The position numbers were made by a program, and so were the translations under genes. From JAJYKC01 sp035545735 (GTDB taxonomy: Bacteria; Acidobacteriota; Terriglobia; Bryobacterales; Bryobacteraceae), in NCBI GenBank assembly GCA_035545735.1, contig DASZXS010000083.1, positions 1-64,000 of the forward strand: 64,000 bases of DNA, given 5' to 3'. Every line of letters begins with the position of its first letter. Within the stretch, counting starts at the first letter, position 1. This document shows positions 50,650 through 60,044 of the stretch, one piece after another. The notes below the pieces were generated by a model that ran no database searches, had not been told where the DNA came from, and worked only from the letters and a program-made list of their open reading frames with translations.

Positions 50650-51804
50650 ATGAAGACGGCCGTCCTGTGTTTCTGTGAGAGCGACGAAGAGAGCGGCGTC
50701 GCACTTGCCGAATTCCTCTCAAAAACCTGCCCGGTGACAATCGAGATGAGTGAGGGCCGGTTGCGCCCGGGGTTTGATCTTTTGGACGCGGCCGCCCTGG
50801 CGATCTCCGCCGATGTTGCCATCATTCTGCTCTCCCCGGACTCCGTACCCCGGTCCTGGCCGCGGGAAAGATGGGAGCCGGTTCTGACGGAGGAGGCGGG
50901 CGCGCTTGGAACTCGCGTCGCCTTCGTCATGCTTCGCGATTGCAAATTCCCCGCCCTGTTTCGCCGGCGCGACTTCTTTGATTTTTCCGGAGACCCGGTC
51001 TCCGCGCGCCGCCGCTTGAAGCACTGGCTCCTCGGTGGCAATCCCGTGCGCGCCGGAGTCCCCGACATAACGGCAACAGCCCCGGAGCCTCCGGAATTCG
51101 CCAGCCTCGCGCTCACACTCGCCGACGGCCCCGGAGTGAAGTCCGGCCTGACCGCGGCGCAGGCCTTCCATTTCGCCAATGCTTTCGCCCCGGACTTCGA
51201 AGGACTGATTTACGTCGATTGCTTTGCGCGCACCCGCGCCGGCATCCTTGGGGACGTCGCGGACGCTCTCGGCCTGCGCCTGACTCAGCGCGCCGAAAAA
51301 AATCGCGAGGCGCTGGAGCAGGTCTGCCGCGACCGCCGCCTCCTGTTCATCTTTGAAAACCTGGAGGCGGCCAACCGGGGTTGGGCCTCTTTCGGCGGAC
51401 TGTCTTCCATCATCTTCACCGGGGCCGGCACGGAATCGCGCCATCCGCTGGGCTTCGAGGAAACGCTGAAATTATTCGCCGCGTGGCCCAGCAACGAAGA
51501 CGCCTGCCTCCGCGCGCTCGGTGACGCTCATTTTGCCCTGCACAGCAGCGTGGCGTTGCATCGGCGCTTACAGCTTGGCGAAAATACAAGTGCCTTTCTC
51601 CGCCATCGCAACCGTCTCGCGGAAGCTTATGAAGTTCTCGACTCGATGGCCGGATGGTTGCGCGACCGCGGGGATACACTGGGGCTGCATCGCGTCGCCT
51701 GGGACCAAAGCTGGATTCTGGACCACTGGGGCGAAACTCCGTCCGCCCCGCCCTCGCCGGAGAGTCTCTTTTCCGTCCCGGAGCAGTTGTCCTTAGACTG
51801 GTGA
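50650..51804 (+). CDS. TIR-like protein with degenerate NTPase region
   Basis: A 384-residue protein. Residues 1-120 look like a TIR domain: MKTAVLCFCESDEESG, VTIEMSEGRLRPGFDLLDAA, VAIILLSPDSVPRSW and VAFVMLRDCKFPALF. From about 150 there are STAND/NB-ARC-like parts (AQAFHFANAFAPDFEGLIYV, RDRRLLFIFENLEAANRGW), but the expected P-loop is replaced by ADGPGVKSGLTAAQ, which lacks a proper GxGKT. The C-terminus has helical repeats (LAEAYEVLDSMAGWLRDRGD). It could be a stress or defence effector; function not shown. Starts with ATG 50650; TTG 50638 is also open. Confidence 0.6.
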   Translation: MKTAVLCFCESDEESGVALAEFLSKTCPVTIEMSEGRLRPGFDLLDAAALAISADVAIILLSPDSVPRSWPRERWEPVLTEEAGALGTRVAFVMLRDCKFPALFRRRDFFDFSGDPVSARRRLKHWLLGGNPVRAGVPDITATAPEPPEFASLALTLADGPGVKSGLTAAQAFHFANAFAPDFEGLIYVDCFARTRAGILGDVADALGLRLTQRAEKNREALEQVCRDRRLLFIFENLEAANRGWASFGGLSSIIFTGAGTESRHPLGFEETLKLFAAWPSNEDACLRALGDAHFALHSSVALHRRLQLGENTSAFLRHRNRLAEAYEVLDSMAGWLRDRGDTLGLHRVAWDQSWILDHWGETPSAPPSPESLFSVPEQLSLDW

Positions 51805-51811
51805 TTCCCGG

Positions 51812-52258
51812 CTAATTTCCCTTTGCCGCTTTGGCATGCTCCGCAATGACGGCCCGAATGGCCTTCGTGCGTTCCCGGGTTTGAGCCACGCGTGCGCGTC
51901 CATCCGGCGTAGTGTCGATCAACTTCTCCAGGTTGGCGGCGAATTGCGGCGCCACCACCGCGCGAATTTCGTCCAGAATGGGCTCAATCTGCGCAAACAC
52001 GGACAGGTGTTCGCCGTTGCAGTCGTTGAAAAGCTCGGGGCTTATCGCGCCGTGGTTCACCAGCGCCGCCGCCATATCCCAGTACGTCACCACCATCCTG
52101 AGATGACCGCTATGCTCGCCCATCATGATCGCCATGAAATCCTCGATCGTTTGAGGCCCGAACTCGCGAAAATACCAGTCTCGCGCCTTGCGCATGGTTT
52201 CCTCGCGGCGAAGCTCGAACAGCTTGAGAATCAAACCGGCTTGCTCTTCTTTCGGCAT
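51812..52258 (-). CDS. Hypothetical protein, helical
   Basis: A 148-residue all-helical protein (MPKEEQAGLILKLFELRREE, DFMAIMMGEHSGHLRMVVTY). No family function recognised. Several His and Glu residues (GEHSGHL, NDCNGEHLSVF) could bind a metal, but this is speculation. It is convergent with the TIR-like gene and divergent from the BlaI operon. Confidence 0.6.
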   Translation of the reverse strand: MPKEEQAGLILKLFELRREETMRKARDWYFREFGPQTIEDFMAIMMGEHSGHLRMVVTYWDMAAALVNHGAISPELFNDCNGEHLSVFAQIEPILDEIRAVVAPQFAANLEKLIDTTPDGRARVAQTRERTKAIRAVIAEHAKAAKGN

Positions 52259-52340
52259 GGCTCGACGGCCTCCTTTTTCTCGATGCGCGGCGCAACAAAC
52301 GCCGCTATTGGTGATTTTAGCAGGCTCTATTCCCGGGCTC

Positions 52341-52369
52341 TTGCCAATAAACTACACCTGTAGTACCAT
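52341..52369 (+). promoter_or_regulatory. Promoter of blaI with BlaI/MecI-type operator
   Basis: A -35 box TTGCCA (52341-52346) and -10 box TACCAT (52364-52369) are 17 bases apart. Between them lies ACTACACCTGTAGT (52351-52364), an inverted repeat ACTACA-CC-TGTAGT that matches the known BlaI/MecI operator TACAnnTGTA. The start codon is at 52388. A repressor here would block RNA polymerase, so the operon is probably autoregulated. Confidence 0.7.
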
Positions 52370-52387
52370 TACAAGCGTATATAGTAA

Positions 52388-52774
52388 ATGCCGCAACCAA
52401 AACTGGCCCGACTCGAGTTCAAAATCATGGAGGCGCTCTGGACGAGGGGCGCGTCCTCTATTCGCGAAATTCAGGAATGCTTCCCCGAAAAACGACGTCC
52501 GGCATACACGACCGTTCAAACCACGGTCTACCGCCTGGAGGCCAAAGGCGCGGTGCAGCGAGTCAAGAGAGTCGGCAATTTCCACATTTTCGAGGCCGCC
52601 ATCTCCCGCGATGCCGCCCAGCGAACATTGATTGACGACCTGCTGGCCTTATTCGGCGGCCGCACGCAACCTGTCATGGCGCATCTCATCGAATCGGGAA
52701 AACTCACGCTCGACGATGTGAAGGAAGCTGAGAAAACACTTCGAAGACTGGAAGGGAAGGATAAACCGCGATGA
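52388..52774 (+). CDS. BlaI/MecI/CopY family repressor
   Basis: A 128-residue winged-helix repressor: KLARLEFKIMEALWTRGASS, FPEKRRPAYTTVQTTVYRLE for the recognition region and KGAVQRVKRVGNFHIFEAAI for the wing. The C-terminal half (LLALFGGRTQPVMAHLIESG) is the dimerisation/cleavage region. Its stop overlaps the ATG of the M56 sensor gene (ATGA at 52771). The operator in its own promoter suggests control by the partner peptidase. Confidence 0.92.
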   Translation: MPQPKLARLEFKIMEALWTRGASSIREIQECFPEKRRPAYTTVQTTVYRLEAKGAVQRVKRVGNFHIFEAAISRDAAQRTLIDDLLALFGGRTQPVMAHLIESGKLTLDDVKEAEKTLRRLEGKDKPR

Positions 52775-54570
52775 TTCCGACAAAGCTAATCCTTGCCGCC
52801 CTGGCAAATCACCTGTGGCAATCGACCCTGTTCGTTCTGGCCGCGTCCCTCCTCGCGCTCGCCCTGAGAAGCAACCGGGCCCAGACGCGTCACCGCATTT
52901 GGGTGATTGCGTCCTTAAAATTCCTGTTTCCGTTCTCGATCCTTGTGACCGCCGGCGGGTATCTGAGAGGGCCGGTTCCGGTCCCCGCCGTGCATCCGGC
53001 GCTTCCCGCGGCCGTGCAACAGTTCGGACAACCCTTCACACCCTTATTGCCCTACGCCTCCGTTACACCCGCCGCATCCGATTCCATCCATTGGCTTCCC
53101 GCCCTGCTGTTCGCAATATGGCTTGGCGGGGCAGCCGCGGTGACCGCCTCCTGGTGGAAGAACTGGCGCCGGATTCGCGCCGTGGTGCGCACGGCCGCGC
53201 CTTTAGCGGTGCATTTGCCGATCCCCGTGGTTTCCTCTCCGTCGGCGCTCGAACCCGGGGTCTTTGGTATCTTTCGGCCCGTTCTCGTGCTGCCCGCCGG
53301 AATTACCGGGCACCTGACGCCCGCCCATCTCGAAGCAATTCTGGCCCATGAACTCTGCCATGCCCGCCGCCGTGATAACCTCACCTCGGCGCTTCACATG
53401 CTTGTGGAGGCCGTTTTCTGGTTCCACCCTCTGGTCTGGTGGATTGGCGCGCGCATGGTGGACGAGCGGGAGCGCGCTTGCGACGAAGAGGTGCTCCGCC
53501 TGGGAGCGCGCCCCGGCGTGTATGCCGAGGGCATTCTCGCCACCTGCCGTTTCTACTTCCGTTCGCCGCTGTCCTGCGTATCCGGGGTCACCGGTTCCGG
53601 CCTCAAGGATCGCATCGCGCGGATTATGTCCGGAACGAAGGTTACTGGCCTCAACACTCCGAAAAAACTGATGCTCGCGGCCGCGGGGATCGCGGCCCTG
53701 GCGCTGCCCCTGGCCATTGGACTACTGAGTCCATCCAGGAGCCGCGCGCAATCTCAAAGCCCCGACGCGGAAAAGCCCTCGTTTGAAGCCGCTTCCATCA
53801 AGCCCACCAAAGGGGGCGATGTCCGCACGATGCTATTGATCCGTCCGGGCGGAAAGGTTACGGCCGCCGGGCTCACCGTAAAGGGTCTCGTGATGGAAGC
53901 CTACGACGTAAAAGAAGCGCAGATTTCCGGGGCGCCCGCCTGGTTCAACTCCGAGCGCTACGACATTGATGCCAAACCGGAAGACTCCGCGGGCGCCGCC
54001 ATGGATAAGCTTCCGCCCGAGCAGCGGAAGCGACAACTCATGCTCATGCTTCAATCGTTGCTGGCCGAGCGGTTCCAGCTCGTGCTGGGTCACGAGCAAA
54101 AAGAGCTTCCAGTCTACGCTCTCGTGGTCGCGAAGAACGGTCCGAAGCTGAAGAAGTCGGCTTTTGTTCTACCTGACAAACCTCCGGCGGACCCACATTT
54201 TCCGAAGCCTGGATCTCCGCCGCCGCCCGGCGGCATTTGGATGAATGGCCCGGGGCAACTCACGTCCACCGGCATCGGCCTGCCGATGTTTGCCAACGTC
54301 CTCTCCCGCCTCGCGGGACGCGCGGTGATCGATAAGACCGGCCTCACCGGCAGCTACGATTTCGCTCTGCAGTGGACCCCTGAAATGGGACAAGGCCCGA
54401 TGACGCCCGGAGGACCGGGCCCCGGCGCCGGCGGCCCTCCCCCCGCGGAGGCGTCCGGCCCTTCCCTCTTCACAGCGCTTCAGGAACAACTCGGCCTCAA
54501 ACTCGAATCGGAAAAGGCTCAAATGGATGTTCTCGTAATTGAGCATGTGGAGCGGCCATCCGAAAACTAA
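52771..54570 (+). CDS. M56 (BlaR1-type) metallopeptidase fused to a TIGR03435 domain
   Basis: A 599-residue membrane protein. N-terminal helices and a zinc peptidase of BlaR1/MecR1 type with HELCH (His193, Glu194, His197) and AHELCHARRRDN context. A helix (LMLAAAGIAALALPLAIGLL) leads to the extracytoplasmic part, which is not a penicillin-binding domain but the acidobacterial TIGR03435-type domain (FEAASIKPTKGGDVRTMLLI, GAPAWFNSERYDIDAKPEDS, PGQLTSTGIGLPMFANVLSR). So the signal sensed is probably not a beta-lactam. It is co-transcribed with the repressor. Confidence 0.88.
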   Translation: MIPTKLILAALANHLWQSTLFVLAASLLALALRSNRAQTRHRIWVIASLKFLFPFSILVTAGGYLRGPVPVPAVHPALPAAVQQFGQPFTPLLPYASVTPAASDSIHWLPALLFAIWLGGAAAVTASWWKNWRRIRAVVRTAAPLAVHLPIPVVSSPSALEPGVFGIFRPVLVLPAGITGHLTPAHLEAILAHELCHARRRDNLTSALHMLVEAVFWFHPLVWWIGARMVDERERACDEEVLRLGARPGVYAEGILATCRFYFRSPLSCVSGVTGSGLKDRIARIMSGTKVTGLNTPKKLMLAAAGIAALALPLAIGLLSPSRSRAQSQSPDAEKPSFEAASIKPTKGGDVRTMLLIRPGGKVTAAGLTVKGLVMEAYDVKEAQISGAPAWFNSERYDIDAKPEDSAGAAMDKLPPEQRKRQLMLMLQSLLAERFQLVLGHEQKELPVYALVVAKNGPKLKKSAFVLPDKPPADPHFPKPGSPPPPGGIWMNGPGQLTSTGIGLPMFANVLSRLAGRAVIDKTGLTGSYDFALQWTPEMGQGPMTPGGPGPGAGGPPPAEASGPSLFTALQEQLGLKLESEKAQMDVLVIEHVERPSEN

Positions 54571-54618
54571 CTGGTCGTTGCCGCGTCCGGAGAGGCCCAG
54601 CATGTGGAAAGCCATCCA

Positions 54619-57600
54619 ATGACTCACCGGCCCCAACTGTATTTGTTGGTTGCGTGGCTCACCGCCCTGCCGCTGTTCGCTACGGAACATCATGGCCGGG
54701 TAACTTTTAACGGCGTCCCGGTTCCCGGTGCAACGGTCACCGCTAGCCGCGGCGGCCGGCAGGTAGTCACCACCACGGGCTCGGATGGGCTCTATTCCTT
54801 CACCTGTCTCGAGGATGGCCTGTGGTCGATGGATCTGAAAATGCCCGGTTTCGCGGAGGCCAAACAGAATATCGGCATCGCTCCCGGCGCGAGCGCCATG
54901 GAGTGGCAGTTGAAAATTCTCCCGCTCGATCAAATCAAGGCGTCCGCCGCGGTTCCCCTGGAGGCGGATGCGCCGCGCCCACAGCCGAAAGCCCGGGATG
55001 AGAATGCACCGGAAACTAAACTTCCAGAGGAAGATCTTGCCCGGAGCGCCGCCGACGGACTCCTCATTAACGGCAGCGTCAACAACGGAGCGGCCTCCCC
55101 GTTTTCGCAAGCGATGGCTTTCGGCAACAACCGCAGCGCCGGAAAGAGTCTCTATAACGGCGGCATCGGCATCACGTTTGACAATTCCGCTCTGGACGCG
55201 CGCCCGTTTTCCTTAACCGGACAGAATACGCCGAAGACGAGCTACAACCGGATGACTGGCCTGCTTTCCTTGGGCGGACCCCTCCGAATCCCACACCTTC
55301 TGCCGAGCGGCCCAAATCTGTTCCTCAACTATCAATGGACCAGGAACCGCAATGCCTCGGTCCAGTCCGCTCTCGTGCCAGGCTCCGCCGCGCGCTCCGG
55401 GATGTTCCCTGGCGCTGTGATCGACCCGGACATCGGAGTCCCGTTTCCGGGCAACCGGATCCCCGCCGGGCGCATCAGCCCTCAGGCACAAGCCTTGCTG
55501 AATCTCTATCCGCTCCCCAATTTCATTTCCGGCGGTGGATATAACTATCAGGCTCCGCTGGTTAACTCTACTCACCAGGACGCGCTTCAATCCAGGTTCA
55601 CCAAGAATCTGGGCCGGCGCGATGGGATCTACGGCCGCTTCGCTTTCGAAAGTTTCCGCTCCGGCACTCCCAGCATCTTCAGCTTCCTGGACAACGGAAA
55701 TATGCTGGGACTCGATGCCGGCCTGAACTGGTCCCATCGCTTCAATGCGCATCTGTTTCTGAATCTTGGCTATCAATTCAGCCGTTTGACTTCGCGCACC
55801 ATTCCCTATTTTGAAAATCGCGCGAACATCTCCGGCCTCGCCGGCATTTCCGGCAACCATCAGGACCCGGTCGACTGGGGACCTCCGGCGCTGGTGTTCT
55901 CCAGCGGAATCGCGGAGCTTTCCGATGCGCAAAGCTCGCTCCAGCGGAATCAGACCGGCGCTGTTTCCTACTCCCTGCTGTGGAATCGCGGACGGCACAA
56001 TTTTCGCTTCGGCGGCGACTTCCGCCGCGAACAGTTCAACGCCCTTTCACAGCAGAATGCCCGCGGAACCTTCACCTTCACCGGCGCCGAAACCGGTACC
56101 GATTTCGCCGACTATCTTCTCGGCGTTCCCAGCGCCGCCGCGGTCGCGTTCGGCAATGCCGATAAATACTTCCGCGAATCCGTTCACGACGCCTATTTCG
56201 CCGACGACTGGCGGATCAGTCCCGAACTCACGCTAAACGCGGGCGTGCGTTGGGAATACGGCGCACCCATTACGGAGCTCTATGGACGCCTGGTAAATCT
56301 CGATATCGCACCAGGCTTTTCCGCCATCGCTCCGGTTGTGGCGGCCGATCCATCCGGCGCACTCACCGGACACCGCTATCCCGCCTCCCTGGTCGAACCC
56401 GACAAGAGCGGTTTTGAGCCACGGGTGGGACTTGCGTGGCGTCCTCTTTCCGGCTCCTCCCTGGTCGTGCGAGCAGGCTATGGCGTCTATTACGACACGT
56501 CCGTCTACCAAACCATCGCCGCGCAGATGGCTCAGCAGCCGCCTCTCTCCAAAAGCTTCAGCATTCAAAATACCGCCGCTTATCCGCTTACGCTCGCAAC
56601 CGGGTTCAACGCCCCGGCCTCGGTCACATCGGCTACCTTCGCCCTGGATCCGAACTTCCGTGCCGGCTATGTTCACAACTGGCAGCTATCCCTGCAGCGC
56701 GACCTTCCCGCATCCCTCCAGATGACCGCCGCGTACTTGGGAATTCACGGGAATCGCGCGATGCAGGAGATCCTGCCAAACACCTTCCCAGCCGGGGCGG
56801 AGAGCCCGTGTCCGGCCTGTCCCACCGGCTTCGCGTATCTGATGTCGAACGGAGCTTCGACTCGGGAGGCCGGCCGGATTCAGTTACGCCGGCGTCTGAA
56901 CGGCGGTTTCACCGGAACGCTCGAATACACATTTTCCAAATCGATAGACGACGCGGCCGCACTAGGAGGCCAGGGATCGGCCGCCACGCCCGCCAATCTG
57001 GCCGCGAACAACCCGGCGCAGGATTCCGCGTCCTCGGCCGCCGCCACCGGCCGGCAGGGACTTCAAATCGCTCAGAACTGGCTACGCCCCGGCGCGGAGA
57101 GAAGCCTTTCGAATTTCGACCAGCGCCATGTCGTCAGCCTTCAATTCCAATACAGCACGGGCATGGGAACCCGGGGAGGAATGCTGCTCAGCGGCTGGAA
57201 AGGGGCGCTGTGGAAGGAGTGGAGTTTCGCTTCGCAAATCAGCGCCGGCAGCGGCTTGCCGGAAACGCCCATCTATCTCGCCCCGGTCGAGGGCACCGGT
57301 GTGACGGGAACGATCCGTCCCAACTACACCGGCGCTCCGCTCTACGAGCACCCCGCCGGGCGCTACCTCAATCCGGCCGCATACGCGCCCGCCCCGCCGG
57401 GCTATTGGGGAAACGCCGGCCGCAACACCATCACCGGGCCAGCCACACTCACTCTGGATGCTTCCCTTGGCCGCACCTTCCGGCTCAACGACCGGTTCAA
57501 TCTGGACCTTCGCTTCGACTCTTCGAACGCGCTCAACCACGTAACGTTCACGACGTGGAACACCGTCGTGAATAGCACGCAGTTCGGCCTGCCCGCGGCG

Positions 57601-57648
57601 GCGAATGCAATGCGCAGTGTGCAAACCACAGTGCGCCTGAGGTTCTGA
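54619..57648 (+). CDS. TonB-dependent receptor-like (Oar type) outer-membrane protein
   Basis: A 1009-residue outer-membrane protein. Signal peptide (LYLLVAWLTALPLFATE), then a carboxypeptidase-regulatory-like Ig domain (GRVTFNGVPVPGATVTASRG) replacing the usual plug entry, then a long beta-barrel (ANISGLAGISGNHQDPVDWG, FRFGGDFRREQFNALSQQN, WQLSLQRDLPASLQMTAAY) and the C-terminal NSTQFGLPAAANAMRSVQTT, ending VRLRF. It belongs to the very large acidobacterial Oar-like set that imports or binds large substrates. It follows the M56 gene by 48 bases. I start at ATG 54619. Confidence 0.88.
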   Translation: MTHRPQLYLLVAWLTALPLFATEHHGRVTFNGVPVPGATVTASRGGRQVVTTTGSDGLYSFTCLEDGLWSMDLKMPGFAEAKQNIGIAPGASAMEWQLKILPLDQIKASAAVPLEADAPRPQPKARDENAPETKLPEEDLARSAADGLLINGSVNNGAASPFSQAMAFGNNRSAGKSLYNGGIGITFDNSALDARPFSLTGQNTPKTSYNRMTGLLSLGGPLRIPHLLPSGPNLFLNYQWTRNRNASVQSALVPGSAARSGMFPGAVIDPDIGVPFPGNRIPAGRISPQAQALLNLYPLPNFISGGGYNYQAPLVNSTHQDALQSRFTKNLGRRDGIYGRFAFESFRSGTPSIFSFLDNGNMLGLDAGLNWSHRFNAHLFLNLGYQFSRLTSRTIPYFENRANISGLAGISGNHQDPVDWGPPALVFSSGIAELSDAQSSLQRNQTGAVSYSLLWNRGRHNFRFGGDFRREQFNALSQQNARGTFTFTGAETGTDFADYLLGVPSAAAVAFGNADKYFRESVHDAYFADDWRISPELTLNAGVRWEYGAPITELYGRLVNLDIAPGFSAIAPVVAADPSGALTGHRYPASLVEPDKSGFEPRVGLAWRPLSGSSLVVRAGYGVYYDTSVYQTIAAQMAQQPPLSKSFSIQNTAAYPLTLATGFNAPASVTSATFALDPNFRAGYVHNWQLSLQRDLPASLQMTAAYLGIHGNRAMQEILPNTFPAGAESPCPACPTGFAYLMSNGASTREAGRIQLRRRLNGGFTGTLEYTFSKSIDDAAALGGQGSAATPANLAANNPAQDSASSAAATGRQGLQIAQNWLRPGAERSLSNFDQRHVVSLQFQYSTGMGTRGGMLLSGWKGALWKEWSFASQISAGSGLPETPIYLAPVEGTGVTGTIRPNYTGAPLYEHPAGRYLNPAAYAPAPPGYWGNAGRNTITGPATLTLDASLGRTFRLNDRFNLDLRFDSSNALNHVTFTTWNTVVNSTQFGLPAAANAMRSVQTTVRLRF

Positions 57649-57651
57649 TCC

Positions 57652-59718
57652 GTGCGCCAGTCCATCCTCGTTCTTCTGGCCGTTCTCCCGCGCCTGCTTG
57701 CCGGCCAACCCGCCACGTTCACCTCCACATCGCAACTGGTCGTTGAGACCGTCACGGTAACGGACAAGAAGGGCAAGCCCATCGAGGGCCTGTCCGCCGG
57801 GGATTTCACCATTTTCGAGGACGGTGTGCCCCAGACGGTGCGCTTCTTCGAGCATCAAAAACTGATGGAGCCGCCTGCCTTGAGCTCGGCGGAATACCAG
57901 CCGGGAAACGTCCATATCTACGACAAGCTGACCCGAACCGGGCTTGCAGCCGAACGTCCTGGCGGCACGCGGTACAAAGATCATCGCCTGCTGGCGCTGT
58001 ATTTCGACATGACCGCTATGCCGCCCTCCGATCAGATCCGCGCGTTAACGGCGGCCACTAGGTTCGTGCGGTCCCAGATGACTTCGTCGGATCTCCTCGC
58101 CATCCTGCGTTACGCCGGGGGAACCGTGGACGTGCTCCAGGACTTTACCGGCGACCGCGACCGCCTGTTGAGTATTCTCGGGACGTTGATCGTCGGCGAG
58201 GGCCAGGGCCTCGACCAATCGACGAACGACGCCGCAGCATCCGATACCGGCGCGGCGTTCGGCCAGGACGACAGCGAGTTCAACATCTTCAACACGGACC
58301 GCCAGCTCTCCGCCCTCCAAACCGCGGCGAAGCTCCTGGGCCGTCTCAGCGAGAAAAAATCGCTCCTCTACTTCGGGAGCGGCCTCCGGCTCAACGGCCT
58401 CGACAATCAAGCCCAACTGCACGCGACCGTGAATGAAGCCGTACGCGCCGGCGTGACGTTTTGGCCCATCGATGCCCGCGGCCTGGTCGCTGAAGCACCT
58501 CTGGGAGACGCTACCAGGAGATCGCCGGGAAACGGCGGCATGTACTCGGGAACCGCCATGCTCGCCATGGCCGCGGACTTTCAAAAATCGCAGGACACCC
58601 TTTACGCCCTGGCCTCCGACACCGGCGGCAAAGCGCTGTTCGATATCAACGACCTCACACGCGGTATCGTCGAAGCGCAGCGCGCTGTCACCAGCTACTA
58701 CATCCTCGGCTACTACACCACCAATACCGCCAAGGATGGAAAATTCAGGCGCATCAGGATCTCTCTGAATTCTGCCGCCGCCGGCCTTCAGTACCGCCAG
58801 GGCTATTTCGCTCCAAAAGAATTCAGCAAATTCACGGCGGCAGACAAGGAGCGCCAACTGGAGGACGCTCTCATGCTCCCCGACCCCGTAACCGAGCTCA
58901 CCATTGCCCTGGAGATCGACTATTTTCAACTAAACCGCGCGGAATACTTCGTGCCGGTCGCCGTGAAAATACCCGGTTGGGAACTGGCGCTCGCCAAGCG
59001 CGGCGGCGCCGCTCACACCCTGATCGATTTTCTGGCCGAAATAAAGGACAGTTTCGGAAGCACGGTGACCAATGTGCGCGACAAGGTGGATATCAAACTC
59101 AGCGATGCCACGGCGGCCGAACTCTCCCGGCGGCCTCTCGAATATGACACCGGCTTCACTCTGCTTCCCGGCAAGTACGTCCTCAAATTCCTCGCCCGGG
59201 ACGCGGAAACAGGCCGTATCGGCACCTACCAGACGCCCTTCGTCGTTCCGAACCTGAACAAAGAAGTAAAGAGCATTGCGATCAGTTCGGTGGTTCTCGG
59301 AAGCCAGCACGTCGATCTGAAGGACTCCCTTTACAGCACGAAGGAGAAGCACCGGGAGAGCGCCGAAGCAGTGAATCCGCTCATCCAGAACGGACGGAAA
59401 CTCATTCCCAGCGTCACGCGCGTCTTCAGCCGCGCCCGTCCGATGTCGGTGTACGTCCAGGCATACCAGCAGGATGCGCTCCCGGCGCAGCCCCTGGTCG
59501 GGTACGTGAGCTTTTATCGTGGGAAGACAAAGATTTTCGAAACGGCCCCGGCCGAGGTGACCGGCGCCGCATCCAACCGGCTCCGGACGATGCCCGTCCA
59601 GTTCACCATCCCGCTCGACAGCCTGTCACCCGGCGGCTATGAGTGCCAGGTAACGCTGCTGAATCCCGCCAGCCAGAAAGCCGCCTTCTGGCGAACGGCC
59701 ATCGTCGTTGCCCCCTAA
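57652..59718 (+). CDS. VWFA-related secreted protein
   Basis: A 688-residue exported protein with a signal peptide (MRQSILVLLAVLPRLLAGQP) starting at GTG three bases after the receptor stop. The family core is VTDKKGKPIEGLSAGDFTIF, LLALYFDMTAMPP, LLAILRYAGGTVDVLQDFTG and FGSGLRLNGLDNQAQL, then YYILGYYTTNTAKDGKFRRI. It lacks the standard DxSxS MIDAS (FDMTA instead), as this acidobacterial type often does. The C-terminal half is beta-rich. Function unknown; cotranscription with the TonB receptor suggests cell-surface work. Confidence 0.85.
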   Translation: MRQSILVLLAVLPRLLAGQPATFTSTSQLVVETVTVTDKKGKPIEGLSAGDFTIFEDGVPQTVRFFEHQKLMEPPALSSAEYQPGNVHIYDKLTRTGLAAERPGGTRYKDHRLLALYFDMTAMPPSDQIRALTAATRFVRSQMTSSDLLAILRYAGGTVDVLQDFTGDRDRLLSILGTLIVGEGQGLDQSTNDAAASDTGAAFGQDDSEFNIFNTDRQLSALQTAAKLLGRLSEKKSLLYFGSGLRLNGLDNQAQLHATVNEAVRAGVTFWPIDARGLVAEAPLGDATRRSPGNGGMYSGTAMLAMAADFQKSQDTLYALASDTGGKALFDINDLTRGIVEAQRAVTSYYILGYYTTNTAKDGKFRRIRISLNSAAAGLQYRQGYFAPKEFSKFTAADKERQLEDALMLPDPVTELTIALEIDYFQLNRAEYFVPVAVKIPGWELALAKRGGAAHTLIDFLAEIKDSFGSTVTNVRDKVDIKLSDATAAELSRRPLEYDTGFTLLPGKYVLKFLARDAETGRIGTYQTPFVVPNLNKEVKSIAISSVVLGSQHVDLKDSLYSTKEKHRESAEAVNPLIQNGRKLIPSVTRVFSRARPMSVYVQAYQQDALPAQPLVGYVSFYRGKTKIFETAPAEVTGAASNRLRTMPVQFTIPLDSLSPGGYECQVTLLNPASQKAAFWRTAIVVAP

Positions 59719-59753
59719 ACCTGGAACGGCGCTCCAGGGATTAAGATGGTCCC

Positions 59754-60044
59754 ATGCAAAAGCTTTCCGGCGCCGAAATCGATGCGGCGCTGCTGCAACT
59801 GCCCGGCTGGAGCCTCGTTCAGGGCAAGCTGCACCGCGAATACAAGTTCCCCGACTTCATTCACGCATTCGGTTTCATGGCGACCGCCGCGATCGCCATT
59901 GAGAAGCGGAACCATCATCCCGAATGGCTGAACGTCTACAACCGCGTCGTCGTCGACCTCATCACGCACGACGCCGCGGGCGTTACCTCGAAGGATGTGG
60001 ACCTGGCGAAGCTGCTCGATTCGGTCGCGGCAAAACTGCAATGA
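59754..60044 (+). CDS. phhB: Pterin-4a-carbinolamine dehydratase
   Basis: A 96-residue enzyme that dehydrates 4a-hydroxytetrahydropterin. The active-site motif is KRNHHPEWLNVYNRVVVDLI, followed by THDAAGVTSKDVDLAKLLD. The length is normal. Its stop overlaps the start of the NamZ fusion gene by four bases (ATGA at 60041). No phenylalanine hydroxylase is in the window. Confidence 0.92.
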   Translation: MQKLSGAEIDAALLQLPGWSLVQGKLHREYKFPDFIHAFGFMATAAIAIEKRNHHPEWLNVYNRVVVDLITHDAAGVTSKDVDLAKLLDSVAAKLQ

